DNA from: Poriferisodalis sp965237655
GTDB taxonomy: Bacteria; Actinomycetota; Acidimicrobiia; Acidimicrobiales; Poriferisodalaceae
DNA: 64,000 nt
Reading direction: 5' to 3'
NCBI RefSeq assembly: GCF_965237655.1
Contig: NZ_CBDEGB010000002.1
Coordinates: 2,232,001-2,296,000 of the forward strand
Under the pieces are notes generated by a model. It made no database searches, was not told where the DNA came from, and saw only the letters and a list, made by a program, of their open reading frames with translations. Position 1 is the stretch's first letter. The number at the start of each line of letters is the position of its first letter. Both the position numbers and the translations under genes were made by a program. Shown here piece after piece: positions 33,151 through 42,265 of the stretch.

Positions 33151-34832
33151 ACCAGGTCGTGCTGTGGACCTCGGTGGTGGCCGGTGTGATCGCGGCTTCC
33201 CGCTGGCTGCGTGTCGCCCAGCGTGAGCACTACGGCGTAGGGCGAACATCGCGCTTTGCCCGGCGCTGGTGGCTACTCGACCGGAACAACCGTGTGCTGG
33301 TGCTTGGCGCTGCCGTCGGAGTGGTGCTGAGCGGCGCCTTCTGGTGGGCGCCGGCGATCACCGCGGTCGCCGTGGCCGTCGGACCCCAGGGTCTCGAGAT
33401 CCGCGGACGCACCAGCCCACTGGCGTGGACACGGCGGTTGGCCACCTTGGCGACGACGCTGGCGCTGCTGTGGCTCGTGCTGGTCGGCGTGGGCCTGCTG
33501 GTGGGGCTGGCGGCGCCGGTCGTGGCAGTGCTGCTGTTCGGCATGCCGCTGTGGGTGGACATCTCGCTTGCGGTCCTGGCGCCGCTTGAGGCCCTCTTGT
33601 CCCGTCGCTGGGTGCACCGCGCCCAGCAGCGGCTGGACCACATCGACCCGGTGCGGGTGGCGGTGACGGGTTCGTACGGCAAGACCACCATCAAGGGCTA
33701 CCTGCGCCAACTGGTCGAAGGAACCCGATCGGTGGTGGCGACGCCGGCCAGCTTCAACAACACGGCGGGTGTGTGTCGCAGCGTCAACGAGCACCTGACG
33801 CCGGGCTCCGAGGTATTCGTCGCCGAGATGGGCACGTTCGGGCCCGGCGAGATTGCCGCCATGACCCGCTGGGTACGGCCCTCGGTGTCGCTATTGGCCT
33901 CGATCGGTCCCGTCCACCTCGAGCGCTTCGGCAGTCTCGATCGCATCGTGGCGGCCAAAGCGGAGATCTTCGCTACGAGCCGCACAGCGATTCTCAACAT
34001 CGACGCGTACGGCCTGCGAACAGAGGCCGACCGGCTGGCTGCCTCAGGCCTGCGGGTCATCCGCTGCTCGACGCAGGACCCCAGCGCGGACGTGACGGTT
34101 CTGCCAGCCGATGCCCCGCCCGATGGGCCTGCAGCGGCGTCCGGTCCAGCCCAGACGGCCCCCGACGATGCCGTCGGCGTCGGGTTCGACGTGACCTTCA
34201 ATGAGGCAGTTGTGCCGCGCCGCATCACGTTGTTCGGACGCGAGATCGCCGTCGGACCGCTCGGCGACTCGGCGCCGGCGAACGTGGCGTGCGCTGTGGC
34301 TGCGGCGTCGGTGCTGGGCGTTTCGGACTCCGACATCGCCAGCCGCCTTTGCGACCTGCCGACTCCGGAGCACCGTCGCACTAGCGGACGCAGTCCCGGA
34401 GGCGTCATCGTCATCGACGACACCTACAACTCCAATCCCGCCGGTGCGCGGGCCGCGCTGGGAATGCTGGCAAACACCGAAGCCGGCCGGCGTGTGATGG
34501 TCACCCCCGGCATGGTCGAACTCGGCCGCAGCCAAGCACACGAGAATCGCCTGCTCGGCGAGCACGCCGCCCAGGTTGCCGACGACGTTCTCATCGTGGG
34601 CCGCACCAACCGGACTGCGTTGCTGGGCGGCGCAGCCGGCTGGGACAACGCCACAGCACGGCGAGCGACCCGGGGTCGGAATCCGCGCAGCCTGGTTCAC
34701 GACCGCACCGCGGACCGCGCCACGGTCCGTTGCATGGCCGACCGCGACGAAGCGGTCCGCTGGGTACGCGCACACCTGCGCGCCGGAGACGCCGTCCTCT
34801 ACGAGAACGACCTCCCCGACCACTACCCCTGA
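33147..34832 (+). CDS. MurF-like Mur ligase with N-terminal membrane region
   Basis: 561 aa from ATG 33147, overlapping the hydrolase stop (ATGA). The first about 150 residues contain several hydrophobic helices (WTSVVAGVIAASRW; VLVLGAAVGVVLSGAFWWA; ALLWLVLVGVGLLVGLAAPV). The rest is a Mur ligase: P-loop VAVTGSYGKTTIKGYL, AEMGTFGPGEIAAM, NIDAYGLRTEADRL, and the C-domain VIDDTYNSNPAGARAAL. Mur ligases join an amino acid or peptide to a carboxylate using ATP. Ordinary MurF is soluble and starts with a UDP-sugar-binding domain; here that is replaced by membrane helices, so the acceptor may be membrane-bound. The neighbour is a Ddl-like ATP-grasp. Confidence 0.83.
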   Translation: MNQVVLWTSVVAGVIAASRWLRVAQREHYGVGRTSRFARRWWLLDRNNRVLVLGAAVGVVLSGAFWWAPAITAVAVAVGPQGLEIRGRTSPLAWTRRLATLATTLALLWLVLVGVGLLVGLAAPVVAVLLFGMPLWVDISLAVLAPLEALLSRRWVHRAQQRLDHIDPVRVAVTGSYGKTTIKGYLRQLVEGTRSVVATPASFNNTAGVCRSVNEHLTPGSEVFVAEMGTFGPGEIAAMTRWVRPSVSLLASIGPVHLERFGSLDRIVAAKAEIFATSRTAILNIDAYGLRTEADRLAASGLRVIRCSTQDPSADVTVLPADAPPDGPAAASGPAQTAPDDAVGVGFDVTFNEAVVPRRITLFGREIAVGPLGDSAPANVACAVAAASVLGVSDSDIASRLCDLPTPEHRRTSGRSPGGVIVIDDTYNSNPAGARAALGMLANTEAGRRVMVTPGMVELGRSQAHENRLLGEHAAQVADDVLIVGRTNRTALLGGAAGWDNATARRATRGRNPRSLVHDRTADRATVRCMADRDEAVRWVRAHLRAGDAVLYENDLPDHYP

Positions 34833-34897
34833 TCGGTTCCTACCCATGAGAACATGGCCCACATGGCCGAGCGGCTGAGAACTTGGTGGGCGCGCCC

Positions 34898-36022
34898 ATG
34901 ACCCGTCCAGGCGTCTGCTTCGGCGGCCCGTCGCCCGAACATGACATCTCGATCCTCACCGGGCTCCAGGCGGTGCACGCGCTCGCCGAAGCGGGACGCA
35001 ACCCGGTGGCGCTGTACTGGTCGCCGATCGGCACGTGGCACGAAGTCCCGCCCGATCTCGAGGCCTCAGCCTTCGCTGACGGGCTGCCGCGTTCGGCAAC
35101 CGAGGTTGAGCTGGCAGGCCGCCCCGGGGGCGGTTTCGTGCGAGCCGACCGGCGGCGCCGGCCGGTGCCGGTCGATGTGGTGATCAACTGCTGCCACGGA
35201 GGCCCCGGCGAGGACGGCGGCTTGCCGGCCCTGTTCGACCTGGCGGGATTGGCGTACACCGGCCCGGGGCAGCGCAGCGCAGCCATCTGCATGGACAAGC
35301 TGGCGTTCAGCGGCGCCACAGAAGCTGCGGGGCTGCGGACGCTGCCGCTGTGGCTGCTCACATCGGAGCAGCCCGACACCGCCGCGCCCGCAGAGCTGGC
35401 GGACGGCCCGCTCATTGTCAAACCCCGCTTCGGCGGATCCTCAATCGGGATCGAGATCGTCGCCGACCTCGCGACGGCGCGAGCGCTCGCGCAGTCGTCC
35501 CCGCTGCTGCGCGACGGCGCTGTTGTGCAGCGCTACCTCACCGACATCATCGATCTCAACATCTCGGTCCGAACCTGGCCAAAGCTGCGGCTGAGCGCCG
35601 TGGAGCGGCCGCTGCGCTCAGACACCACGATCTACACCTACGCCGAGAAGTACCTGACCGGTGGCGGCGGGATGGCGACAGCGCCACGAGAGCTGCCCGC
35701 CACGCTGCCGGCGACCATCGAGTCGACGTTGCGTGCGGCGGCAGTCGAAGTGAGCCGCCTCGTCATGGCCCGATCGGTGATGCGCATCGATTTCCTGTGG
35801 GATGGCGGCGACGATCCCGGCGGGCTGTGGGTGAATGAGATCAACCCGATCCCCGGCTCGCTGAGCTGGTACTTCTGGTCCGGTGAGGGCGACAGCCTCA
35901 TCGAGTTGCTCGACGATCTGATCGCCGAGGCGCTCGACGGACCTACCCGTCACTTCCTAACGCAAGGGGCCGACGGCACGGCCCTCCGCTCCGTGGGGAC
36001 CATCGCCGCAAAGCTGGCGTAG
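34898..36022 (+). CDS. D-alanine-D-alanine ligase-like ATP-grasp protein
   Basis: 374 aa. FGGPSPEHDISILTG at the N-terminus, MDKLAFSGATEAAGL, VKPRFGGSSIGIEIV, EKYLTGGGG and WVNEINPIPGSL follow Ddl order and length. Ddl makes the D-Ala-D-Ala dipeptide with ATP. The central block is divergent (DIIDLNISVRTW where Ddl normally has a G-x-E-x-T/S-V motif), so a different dipeptide is possible. I favour ATG 34898, since the GGTGGG stretch lies upstream; TTG 34883 is an alternative. Neighbouring MurF-like gene suggests ligation of the product. Ends 2 bp before the lipoprotein gene. Confidence 0.82.
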   Translation: MTRPGVCFGGPSPEHDISILTGLQAVHALAEAGRNPVALYWSPIGTWHEVPPDLEASAFADGLPRSATEVELAGRPGGGFVRADRRRRPVPVDVVINCCHGGPGEDGGLPALFDLAGLAYTGPGQRSAAICMDKLAFSGATEAAGLRTLPLWLLTSEQPDTAAPAELADGPLIVKPRFGGSSIGIEIVADLATARALAQSSPLLRDGAVVQRYLTDIIDLNISVRTWPKLRLSAVERPLRSDTTIYTYAEKYLTGGGGMATAPRELPATLPATIESTLRAAAVEVSRLVMARSVMRIDFLWDGGDDPGGLWVNEINPIPGSLSWYFWSGEGDSLIELLDDLIAEALDGPTRHFLTQGADGTALRSVGTIAAKLA

Positions 36023-36024
36023 CG

Positions 36025-37020
36025 ATGCTTGGACGGGTGCTGGCGGCTTGCGCTGCAGCGACGCTGCTGGTGCTGGGTTGCAGTACCCCGGACGCATCGG
36101 ATCCCGCCGGCGATGCTGGCGACGGGACCGACCTCAATGCGTGCGAACGCGCCCGCCTGGCTGCGGCCCTCGGCGTGACTGAGCTGTCTCTGCCGCTCGA
36201 TCCCATCGACGAGCCGCTTGCAGACATCGCCAGAGACATCTGCGCACTGGACAGCAGCGATCCGGGATCGACCGCGCCGGAAGACACACGGGTGCTCTCT
36301 CCCAGCGAACAGCGCGACGCAGCACTGCCCGCTGCTCTCGTGCGTGCCCCCGCGCTGTTCGACCCCGACGACACACCGCCCGGCGACGATACGTCGCTCG
36401 ACGAATTGTGGATCGCGTGCGGGGAGGGCGCCGCCAGCGCTTGCAACGCACTGTTGTTCGAATCACCTGCCGGCAGCGACTACGAGGCGTTCGCGTTCAG
36501 TTGCGGCGGGCGCGAGAACCTGCACTGCAGCGTGCTGCTCGGCGAGACGGGCGCTGACGCTGGCCTGTTGGGCATCGAATTCGGACCCGAGTCTCGGGCT
36601 CCAGGCAACATCTCCGAACTGGACGGCTGGTGGGAGGCGTGCGGCGACGCAAGCAGCCGCGCCTGCGCGCAGCTGGTGCTCTCGGCGCCGGGCGGATCGG
36701 CCTACGCCAGCTTCGGTTGGACGTGCGGCGGCCGCACCACCCGCGACTGTGCCTCGCTGGTGGGCGACGACGGCTCGCCGCCCGCGCTCGCCGGCCGTTC
36801 TCCCCAGGATCCACCTCCGGGCCACGACGAGTACCTCGACCAGCTGTGGGAGCGCTGCGGCGCTACGGACGCAACAGCGTGCCGCGACTTGGCCACCTTC
36901 GGACCGCCCGGAAGCGACTACGAACGCTACGCATTGTCGTGCGGCTGGCGGGCAGTGAGAGCCTGCGCTCGACTGTTCGCTGAGTTGAACGCTGAGTCGG
37001 TTGTTGAGCCATCCGCATGA
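36025..37020 (+). CDS. Lipoprotein with three 49-residue cysteine repeats
   Basis: 331 aa. Signal peptide with lipobox LVLG-Cys19, so exported and lipid-anchored. Residues 125-173, 199-247 and 271-319 are three copies of one 49-residue motif: L-D-x-x-W-x3-C-G near the start, AC, a P-x-G-S-x-Y centre, C-G-x-R and a final Cys. The four cysteines keep exactly the spacing C-x7-C-x19-C-x7-C in all three (132/140/160/168, 206/214/234/242, 278/286/306/314), probably two disulfides per unit. I do not know a named domain for it, though similar Cys/Gly repeat proteins occur in actinobacteria. It may bind a ligand or partner outside the cell. Starts 2 bp after the Ddl-like gene. Confidence 0.82.
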   Translation: MLGRVLAACAAATLLVLGCSTPDASDPAGDAGDGTDLNACERARLAAALGVTELSLPLDPIDEPLADIARDICALDSSDPGSTAPEDTRVLSPSEQRDAALPAALVRAPALFDPDDTPPGDDTSLDELWIACGEGAASACNALLFESPAGSDYEAFAFSCGGRENLHCSVLLGETGADAGLLGIEFGPESRAPGNISELDGWWEACGDASSRACAQLVLSAPGGSAYASFGWTCGGRTTRDCASLVGDDGSPPALAGRSPQDPPPGHDEYLDQLWERCGATDATACRDLATFGPPGSDYERYALSCGWRAVRACARLFAELNAESVVEPSA

Positions 37021-37084
37021 GCAGAGGGGGCAGATTGCGCCTGCGTGCACGTATCTGCGCTCCGATGGGGCTAGACAACACCTC

Positions 37085-39481
37085 GTGATCGCCGACGCGT
37101 TGACCGGAAAGCGCATCGCCATCACCGGTGCAACTGGATTCTTGGGCACGGCTCTCGTCGAACGGCTGCTGCGCTCGGTCCCCGACTGCGAGCTGGTGCT
37201 GCTGGTGCGGCCGGGCCGCCGTACCGACGTGAACCGCCGTGTCGAGCGGGAGGTCCTGCGCAACGACGCCTTCGAGCGGCTGCGCAGCGCATGGGGCAGC
37301 GACTTCGACGACATCTGCGCCCGCCGCATCACGGTCGTGTCCGGTGACGTGAGCGTCGATGGCCTCGCCATGTCCGAAGGGGACCGCGAGTTGCTGTGCA
37401 ACTGCGATGTCATCATCCACTCGGCCGCCTCCGTCAGCTTCGACAGCCCGCTCGACTCGTCAATCGAGATCAATCTGCTGGGCCCGAATCGCGTGCTCGA
37501 GGCCTGCCAGCAGCAAGGCACCGCACCCCACTTGATCGCGGTGTCGACGTGTTACGTCGCCGGAAACCGGCGGGGCTCTGCGGCCGAGGTCTTCCTGGCC
37601 GACACGCCATTCTCGATGGACGTGGACTGGCGGGCGGAGGTGGCTGCAGCCAGGCGCACCCGTGCCGACCTCGACGCGGCCAGTCGCACCCCGGACCGCC
37701 TGCGTCGCTTCCATCGCGACGCCAGAGATGAGCTCGGCCCCGCCGGCCTGCCGCTGCTCGCCGCCAAGACCGAGCAGCTGCGCCGGGAGTGGGTGGACAC
37801 CGAGATGGTCACCGCTGGCCGCAGCCGAGCCTCCTCGCTGGGATGGCCTGACGTCTACACGTACTCCAAGGCACTCGGCGAGCAGGCCCTGGTGGAACTG
37901 CGGGGCGACGTGCCCATCTCCATCGTGCGCCCATCCATCATCGAATCGGCCTTCTCCGAGCCTTCTCCGGGCTGGATCCGCGGTTTCCGCATGGCAGAGC
38001 CGCTGTTCGTGTCATTCGCGAAGGGAGAGCTGGACACCTTCCCGGGCTACCCAGAGGGCGTGATCGACGTCATCCCGGTCGACATGGTTGCGGCTGCGAT
38101 CATCGCCGTGGCCGCCCGTGGACCGGTGCCCGAGCCAGAGATCTTCCAGGTGGCCTCGGGTGCCGTGAACCCCCTGCGCTTCAAGGTGCTGACCGAGACG
38201 ACCATGCAATGGTTCCAGGACCATCCGGTCTATGACTCCAAGGGTCATCCCACGGCCAGCACGCAATGGCGCTTCGCCGGCGCGAGCGGCTTGGACAACC
38301 AGCTCGACCGTGCCATGTCGCTGTTCAACACAGCCGAGAAGATGGTGCACCGCCTGCCGATGCGGGGCCGCAACGACTTCACCATCCGGCTCGCACAGCG
38401 GCGCGCCAGCCTCGAGCAGATCCGCGACTACGTCTTGCTCTACGGCGCCTACGGCAAGTGCGAAGCGCTCTACGAAATCGAGCGCACCACCGAGCTGTGG
38501 GAATCACTGCACCCCGCCGACCGCGACAGGTTCGGCTTCGACCCCCGGGTCATCGACTGGCCCACCTACATCGCTGATGTGCATCTGCCGACCGTCATCG
38601 CCCAGGCACGTGTCAAGACCACCCCCCAGCCCCGCACCGGGCCGAGCCGCAACGAGCGCCTGCGCACCGCAGTGCTGGACCCGGCCCGCCATTTCGCGGC
38701 GTTCGACCTCGAGAACACCCTGATCGCCAGCAACGTGGTGGAAACCTACGCCTGGCTCGCCACCCGGAGGCTCGACTCGGCGGCGCGCCTGCGCTTCACC
38801 ATGCGCACCCTGGCCGAGACGCCCGGTCTGTGGCGGCGGGACCGCCGCGACCGCACCGACTTCCTGCGCTACTTCTACCGGCGCTACAAGGGCGCTCCGG
38901 TGGGCCAGCTCGATGCCGACGCAGCCGAGATGCTGAGCCACCTGTTCTTGACGAAGGCGTTCCCGGCCGGGCTGCGACGAGTGCGTGAGCATCGGGCGGC
39001 GGGGCACCGCACGGTGCTCATCACCGGTGCGCTCGAGCTGGCGGTCCAGCCCCTGGCGCCGCTGTTCGACCACATCATCGCTGCGCGCATCGACAGCCGT
39101 GACGGGCGTTATACCGGCGAGATGATCGATGTCCCGCCCACCGGCGAGGTACGCGCTCAGATGATGGTCGACTGGGCTTCGGAGGAGGGATTCGACCTCG
39201 CCCAGGGCGTGGCGTATGCCGATGCAGCCTCGGACATGCCCATGCTGGAAGCCGTGGGATATCCCGTGGCGGTCAATCCCGAGACCCGGCTGGTCACCAT
39301 TGCTGACAAGCGGGGCTGGCTGTGCGAGAACTGGGAACGCTCGCCGGGAGGCCCCCGGCCGCTGCTGCCGATCGCGCCGCCGTTCAAAGTGCGCGCCAGC
39401 ACGGATCGCTTGGACCGAACGCACCGGACACGCCGTGCCCGCACCGCAGTCGGAGCCGGGCAAGAAAGGTCGTGGCGGTGA
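37085..39481 (+). CDS. Fatty acyl-CoA reductase-like protein fused to a HAD-IB phosphatase-like domain
   Basis: 798 aa. The N-terminal about 500 residues are an extended SDR of the male-sterility/acyl-CoA reductase type: GATGFLGTALVERLL, HSAASVSFDS, a Y-x3-K pair in YTYSKALGEQAL, SIVRPSIIESA and a C-terminal sterile-like part. It would reduce acyl-CoA to aldehyde or alcohol with NADPH. From about residue 540 it is a HAD-IB domain: AAFDLENTLIAS, VLITGALELAVQPLA, and VAYADAASDMPMLEAVG. The usual D-x-D nucleophile pair is D-x-E here. GTG 37085 is my start; the frame stays open upstream into the lipoprotein gene. It is followed with GTGA coupling by the LarA-like gene and then PlsC. Confidence 0.85.
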   Translation: MIADALTGKRIAITGATGFLGTALVERLLRSVPDCELVLLVRPGRRTDVNRRVEREVLRNDAFERLRSAWGSDFDDICARRITVVSGDVSVDGLAMSEGDRELLCNCDVIIHSAASVSFDSPLDSSIEINLLGPNRVLEACQQQGTAPHLIAVSTCYVAGNRRGSAAEVFLADTPFSMDVDWRAEVAAARRTRADLDAASRTPDRLRRFHRDARDELGPAGLPLLAAKTEQLRREWVDTEMVTAGRSRASSLGWPDVYTYSKALGEQALVELRGDVPISIVRPSIIESAFSEPSPGWIRGFRMAEPLFVSFAKGELDTFPGYPEGVIDVIPVDMVAAAIIAVAARGPVPEPEIFQVASGAVNPLRFKVLTETTMQWFQDHPVYDSKGHPTASTQWRFAGASGLDNQLDRAMSLFNTAEKMVHRLPMRGRNDFTIRLAQRRASLEQIRDYVLLYGAYGKCEALYEIERTTELWESLHPADRDRFGFDPRVIDWPTYIADVHLPTVIAQARVKTTPQPRTGPSRNERLRTAVLDPARHFAAFDLENTLIASNVVETYAWLATRRLDSAARLRFTMRTLAETPGLWRRDRRDRTDFLRYFYRRYKGAPVGQLDADAAEMLSHLFLTKAFPAGLRRVREHRAAGHRTVLITGALELAVQPLAPLFDHIIAARIDSRDGRYTGEMIDVPPTGEVRAQMMVDWASEEGFDLAQGVAYADAASDMPMLEAVGYPVAVNPETRLVTIADKRGWLCENWERSPGGPRPLLPIAPPFKVRASTDRLDRTHRTRRARTAVGAGQERSWR

Positions 39482-41067
39482 TCGCACGCAAGGGTCTTGT
39501 CCTCGACGTGGACCGCACAACCCCGTCGATCCTGTTCCACCACGGCGAGGGTCTGCGCTTGGAGAAGCTGCCCGTCGGCAGCCGGGTCGTGTACCCCAAC
39601 GAGCCGCTGGAAGCCATACGCGATCCCGAGCGTGCCATCGCCGAGGCCTTGGCGAACCCGCTCGGTGACCGCGATCCGCTCGCCGCCTACATGCATCCGG
39701 GCATGAAGCTGACCATCGCCTTCGACGATGTCTCGCTGCCGCTGCCCCCGATGGCCGCCCCCGACATCCGCGGCCGGATCATTGAGCAGGTGCTGGACAT
39801 GGCGGCCTCTGCCGGCGTCGACGACGTCCACCTCATCGCGGCGCTAGCGCTGCATCGACGCATGACCGAGGCTGAGCTGCGCCACGCCGTCGGCGACCGG
39901 GTGTATGACGCCTTCGCCCCCCACGGCCAGCTCTACAACTTCGACGCCGAGGATCCCGACGCGCTCACCCACCTGGGAACAACTGACGCTGGTGAGGAGG
40001 TGGTGCTCTCCAAGCGAGCCGTCGAGTCGGACCTGTTGGTGTACGTGAACATCAACTTGGTCTCGATGGACGGCGGCCACAAGAGCGTCGCCACCGGGCT
40101 GTCGCCCTATGCGGCGCTGCGCCACCACCACAACGTCCACACGATGCGGCACTCGACCTCGTTCATGGATCCCGAGCACTCCGAGCTGCACACGCGCAAC
40201 TGGCGCCAAGGTCGGCTGCTGGCCGATGCCGGCGTGAAGTTGTTCCAGATCGAGACGACGCTCAACAACGACACGTTCCCCTCGCAGTACGGCTTCCTGC
40301 AGCGGCGCGAATGGGAGATGTCGCCTCGGGACCGCATGATGCTGATGGGCACCAAGACGGCGCTGGATCTCATGTCCCGCCGCCAGGCTCGGCGCATCTT
40401 CCACGGCATCCGGGCGCCCTATGGGCTCACCTCGATACAGGCCGGCGAAGTCGAAGCGGTCCATCGCCAGACGCTGGAGAACGTCTACCGGCAGCACCTC
40501 GTGCGGGTGGAGGGCCAGACCGACGTGCTCACGATGGGGCTGCCATACCTGTGCCCCTACAACGTCAACTCCATCATGAACCCGATCCTGGTGGCGTGCT
40601 TGGGGCTCGGCTACTTCTTCAACCTGTACCGGGGCAAGCCGCTCGTCCGCCACGGCGGGGTGGTGATCATGACGCACCCCACATCGTGGGAGTTCCATCC
40701 GGTGCACCATCCCAGCTACATCGATTTCTTCGAAGAGGTGCTGGCCGACACCACCGATCCCGAGATCATCGAGCACCGTTACGAGAAGCGCTATGCCGAA
40801 GACGAGTGGTACCGGCACCTGTACCGGACGTCGTACGCCTACCACGGCGTGCATCCGTTCTACATGTGGTACTGGTGCGCGCACGCGCTGGAGCACCTGG
40901 GCGGGGTGATCATCGTCGGCGGCGACAAGGCTGCTGTGCAACGCCTGGGTTTCCGTTCAGCATCGACGCTGAACGATGCACTGGAAATGGCGACCGACGT
41001 GGTCGGGCATGACCCGTCAATCACCCATATTCACAATCCGCCCATGTTGATGGCGGACGTAGTGTGA
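39478..41067 (+). CDS. LarA-like (DUF2088) protein
   Basis: 529 aa from GTG 39478, which overlaps the previous stop (GTGA) and has AAAGG upstream. The N-terminal half resembles the lactate racemase LarA catalytic domain (DUF2088): LTIAFDDVSLPLPPM, HLIAALALHRRMTEAELRHA, SMDGGHKSVATGLSPY and the His-rich HHHNVHTMRH. LarA binds a nickel-pincer cofactor on a Lys; the Lys in GGHKS is a candidate. The usual D-x-T-R-P in the first block is changed to DDVSLPLP, so the substrate is probably not lactate. No larB, larC or larE is near. The position between an acyl-CoA reductase and an acyltransferase suggests a hydroxy-lipid or similar substrate; this is inference. Confidence 0.75.
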   Translation: MIARKGLVLDVDRTTPSILFHHGEGLRLEKLPVGSRVVYPNEPLEAIRDPERAIAEALANPLGDRDPLAAYMHPGMKLTIAFDDVSLPLPPMAAPDIRGRIIEQVLDMAASAGVDDVHLIAALALHRRMTEAELRHAVGDRVYDAFAPHGQLYNFDAEDPDALTHLGTTDAGEEVVLSKRAVESDLLVYVNINLVSMDGGHKSVATGLSPYAALRHHHNVHTMRHSTSFMDPEHSELHTRNWRQGRLLADAGVKLFQIETTLNNDTFPSQYGFLQRREWEMSPRDRMMLMGTKTALDLMSRRQARRIFHGIRAPYGLTSIQAGEVEAVHRQTLENVYRQHLVRVEGQTDVLTMGLPYLCPYNVNSIMNPILVACLGLGYFFNLYRGKPLVRHGGVVIMTHPTSWEFHPVHHPSYIDFFEEVLADTTDPEIIEHRYEKRYAEDEWYRHLYRTSYAYHGVHPFYMWYWCAHALEHLGGVIIVGGDKAAVQRLGFRSASTLNDALEMATDVVGHDPSITHIHNPPMLMADVV

Positions 41068-41158
41068 GTTCTCGGGGACGTGTAGCGATGAGGCAGGGGG
41101 CACCGGTGTTGGTGCGACGACGGGATTGCCGCCGCAGTGCGGACCAGGGCGTGCAGCA

Positions 41159-42145
41159 GTGAGCGACCCCAACCGTCGCGCCGCCGTGTCGCACCTCGGA
41201 GCCAAGCGTGCGCAACGCAAGAAGGCCTCGGTGACCCGTGTCGTGCGCGGCACAGAGTTCCCGCTGCGAGCAGCTGCTACTCCCATGGGCCAGACCCCGC
41301 TGCCGGCCAATGTGGGATCGAACTACAACACCGACTGGGCTCGGCGCTTCCCAGCTCGCGTGGCCCGGCGGGTGGCGCGCGACACGGTGGCGCGAGCACT
41401 GGTGCGTTACTACGCCCAGCCGACGATCAAGGGCGTCGACCGGCTCAGCGAACTGGACGGGCCGGCAGTGTTTGCCGCCAATCACCAGAGCCACGCCGAC
41501 ACCGCAGTGATCATCACCTCGATTCCCGAGCCGTGGTGCAACAGGCTGGTGGTGGGTGCCGCGGCCGACTATTTCTTCGGGAACCGGGCCACCTCGGCGA
41601 TCTCTGCGCTGTTCGTCGGTGCCATCCCCATCGAGCGGACTGCGCTCAACCGCCGCACGATCGACAAGGCAGTGACGCTGCTGCGCAGCGGCTGGAGCCT
41701 GGTGATCTACCCCGAAGGCGGTCGCTCTCGTGACGGCTGGGGCCAGCAGTTCCGATCGGGTGCAGCGTTCTTGGCCAAGCAGGCCGGCGTGCCCGTGGTG
41801 CCCGTGCACATCCGGGGCACTTTCGACATCTTGCGCAAGGGCCGAGCGTGGCCCAGGCGTGCTCGCTCGGTGATCAACTTCGGCCGGCCGCTGGACTTCG
41901 GCGAGGACGAGAACAACCGCCGATTCACGCGGCGGCTGCAGGCCGCCGTGGAGGGATTGGCGGACGAAACCGCGACCGGCAACTGGTTCGCGGCGCGCCG
42001 ACGCCTGCACAGCGCCGACAGCCCCGGCCTCGAGGGCCCTTCGGCATCGGCGTGGCGACGCCGCTGGGCGCTCACCGAGCCCCCGCCAGCCGATGGTGGG
42101 CCCGACAGCTCGGCGGTCTCGAAGCGTCGCTGGCCCTACGTCTGA
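41159..42145 (+). CDS. PlsC-type 1-acyl-glycerol-3-phosphate acyltransferase
   Basis: 328 aa from GTG 41159. Catalytic H-x4-D in AANHQSHADTAV, the acceptor-binding YPEGGRSRDG block and VVPVHIRGTFDIL are typical PlsC motifs. It would transfer an acyl chain from acyl-CoA or ACP to a lysophosphatidate-like acceptor at the membrane. The first 60 residues are basic and the last 50 Pro/Ser/Arg-rich; neither is conserved in the family. Follows the LarA-like gene after 91 bp. Confidence 0.88.
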   Translation: MSDPNRRAAVSHLGAKRAQRKKASVTRVVRGTEFPLRAAATPMGQTPLPANVGSNYNTDWARRFPARVARRVARDTVARALVRYYAQPTIKGVDRLSELDGPAVFAANHQSHADTAVIITSIPEPWCNRLVVGAAADYFFGNRATSAISALFVGAIPIERTALNRRTIDKAVTLLRSGWSLVIYPEGGRSRDGWGQQFRSGAAFLAKQAGVPVVPVHIRGTFDILRKGRAWPRRARSVINFGRPLDFGEDENNRRFTRRLQAAVEGLADETATGNWFAARRRLHSADSPGLEGPSASAWRRRWALTEPPPADGGPDSSAVSKRRWPYV

Positions 42146-42265
42146 CCTGAAGGCATCGCCGTGAAACCGCAGCCAAAGTTGACGTAACGCATCTGGCCCG
42201 ATCTCCCCTTTGCCTTGTTGAGCAGCCTTGGCGTGGGAGTGTCGAGGCTGATTGCTCGCCGACGC

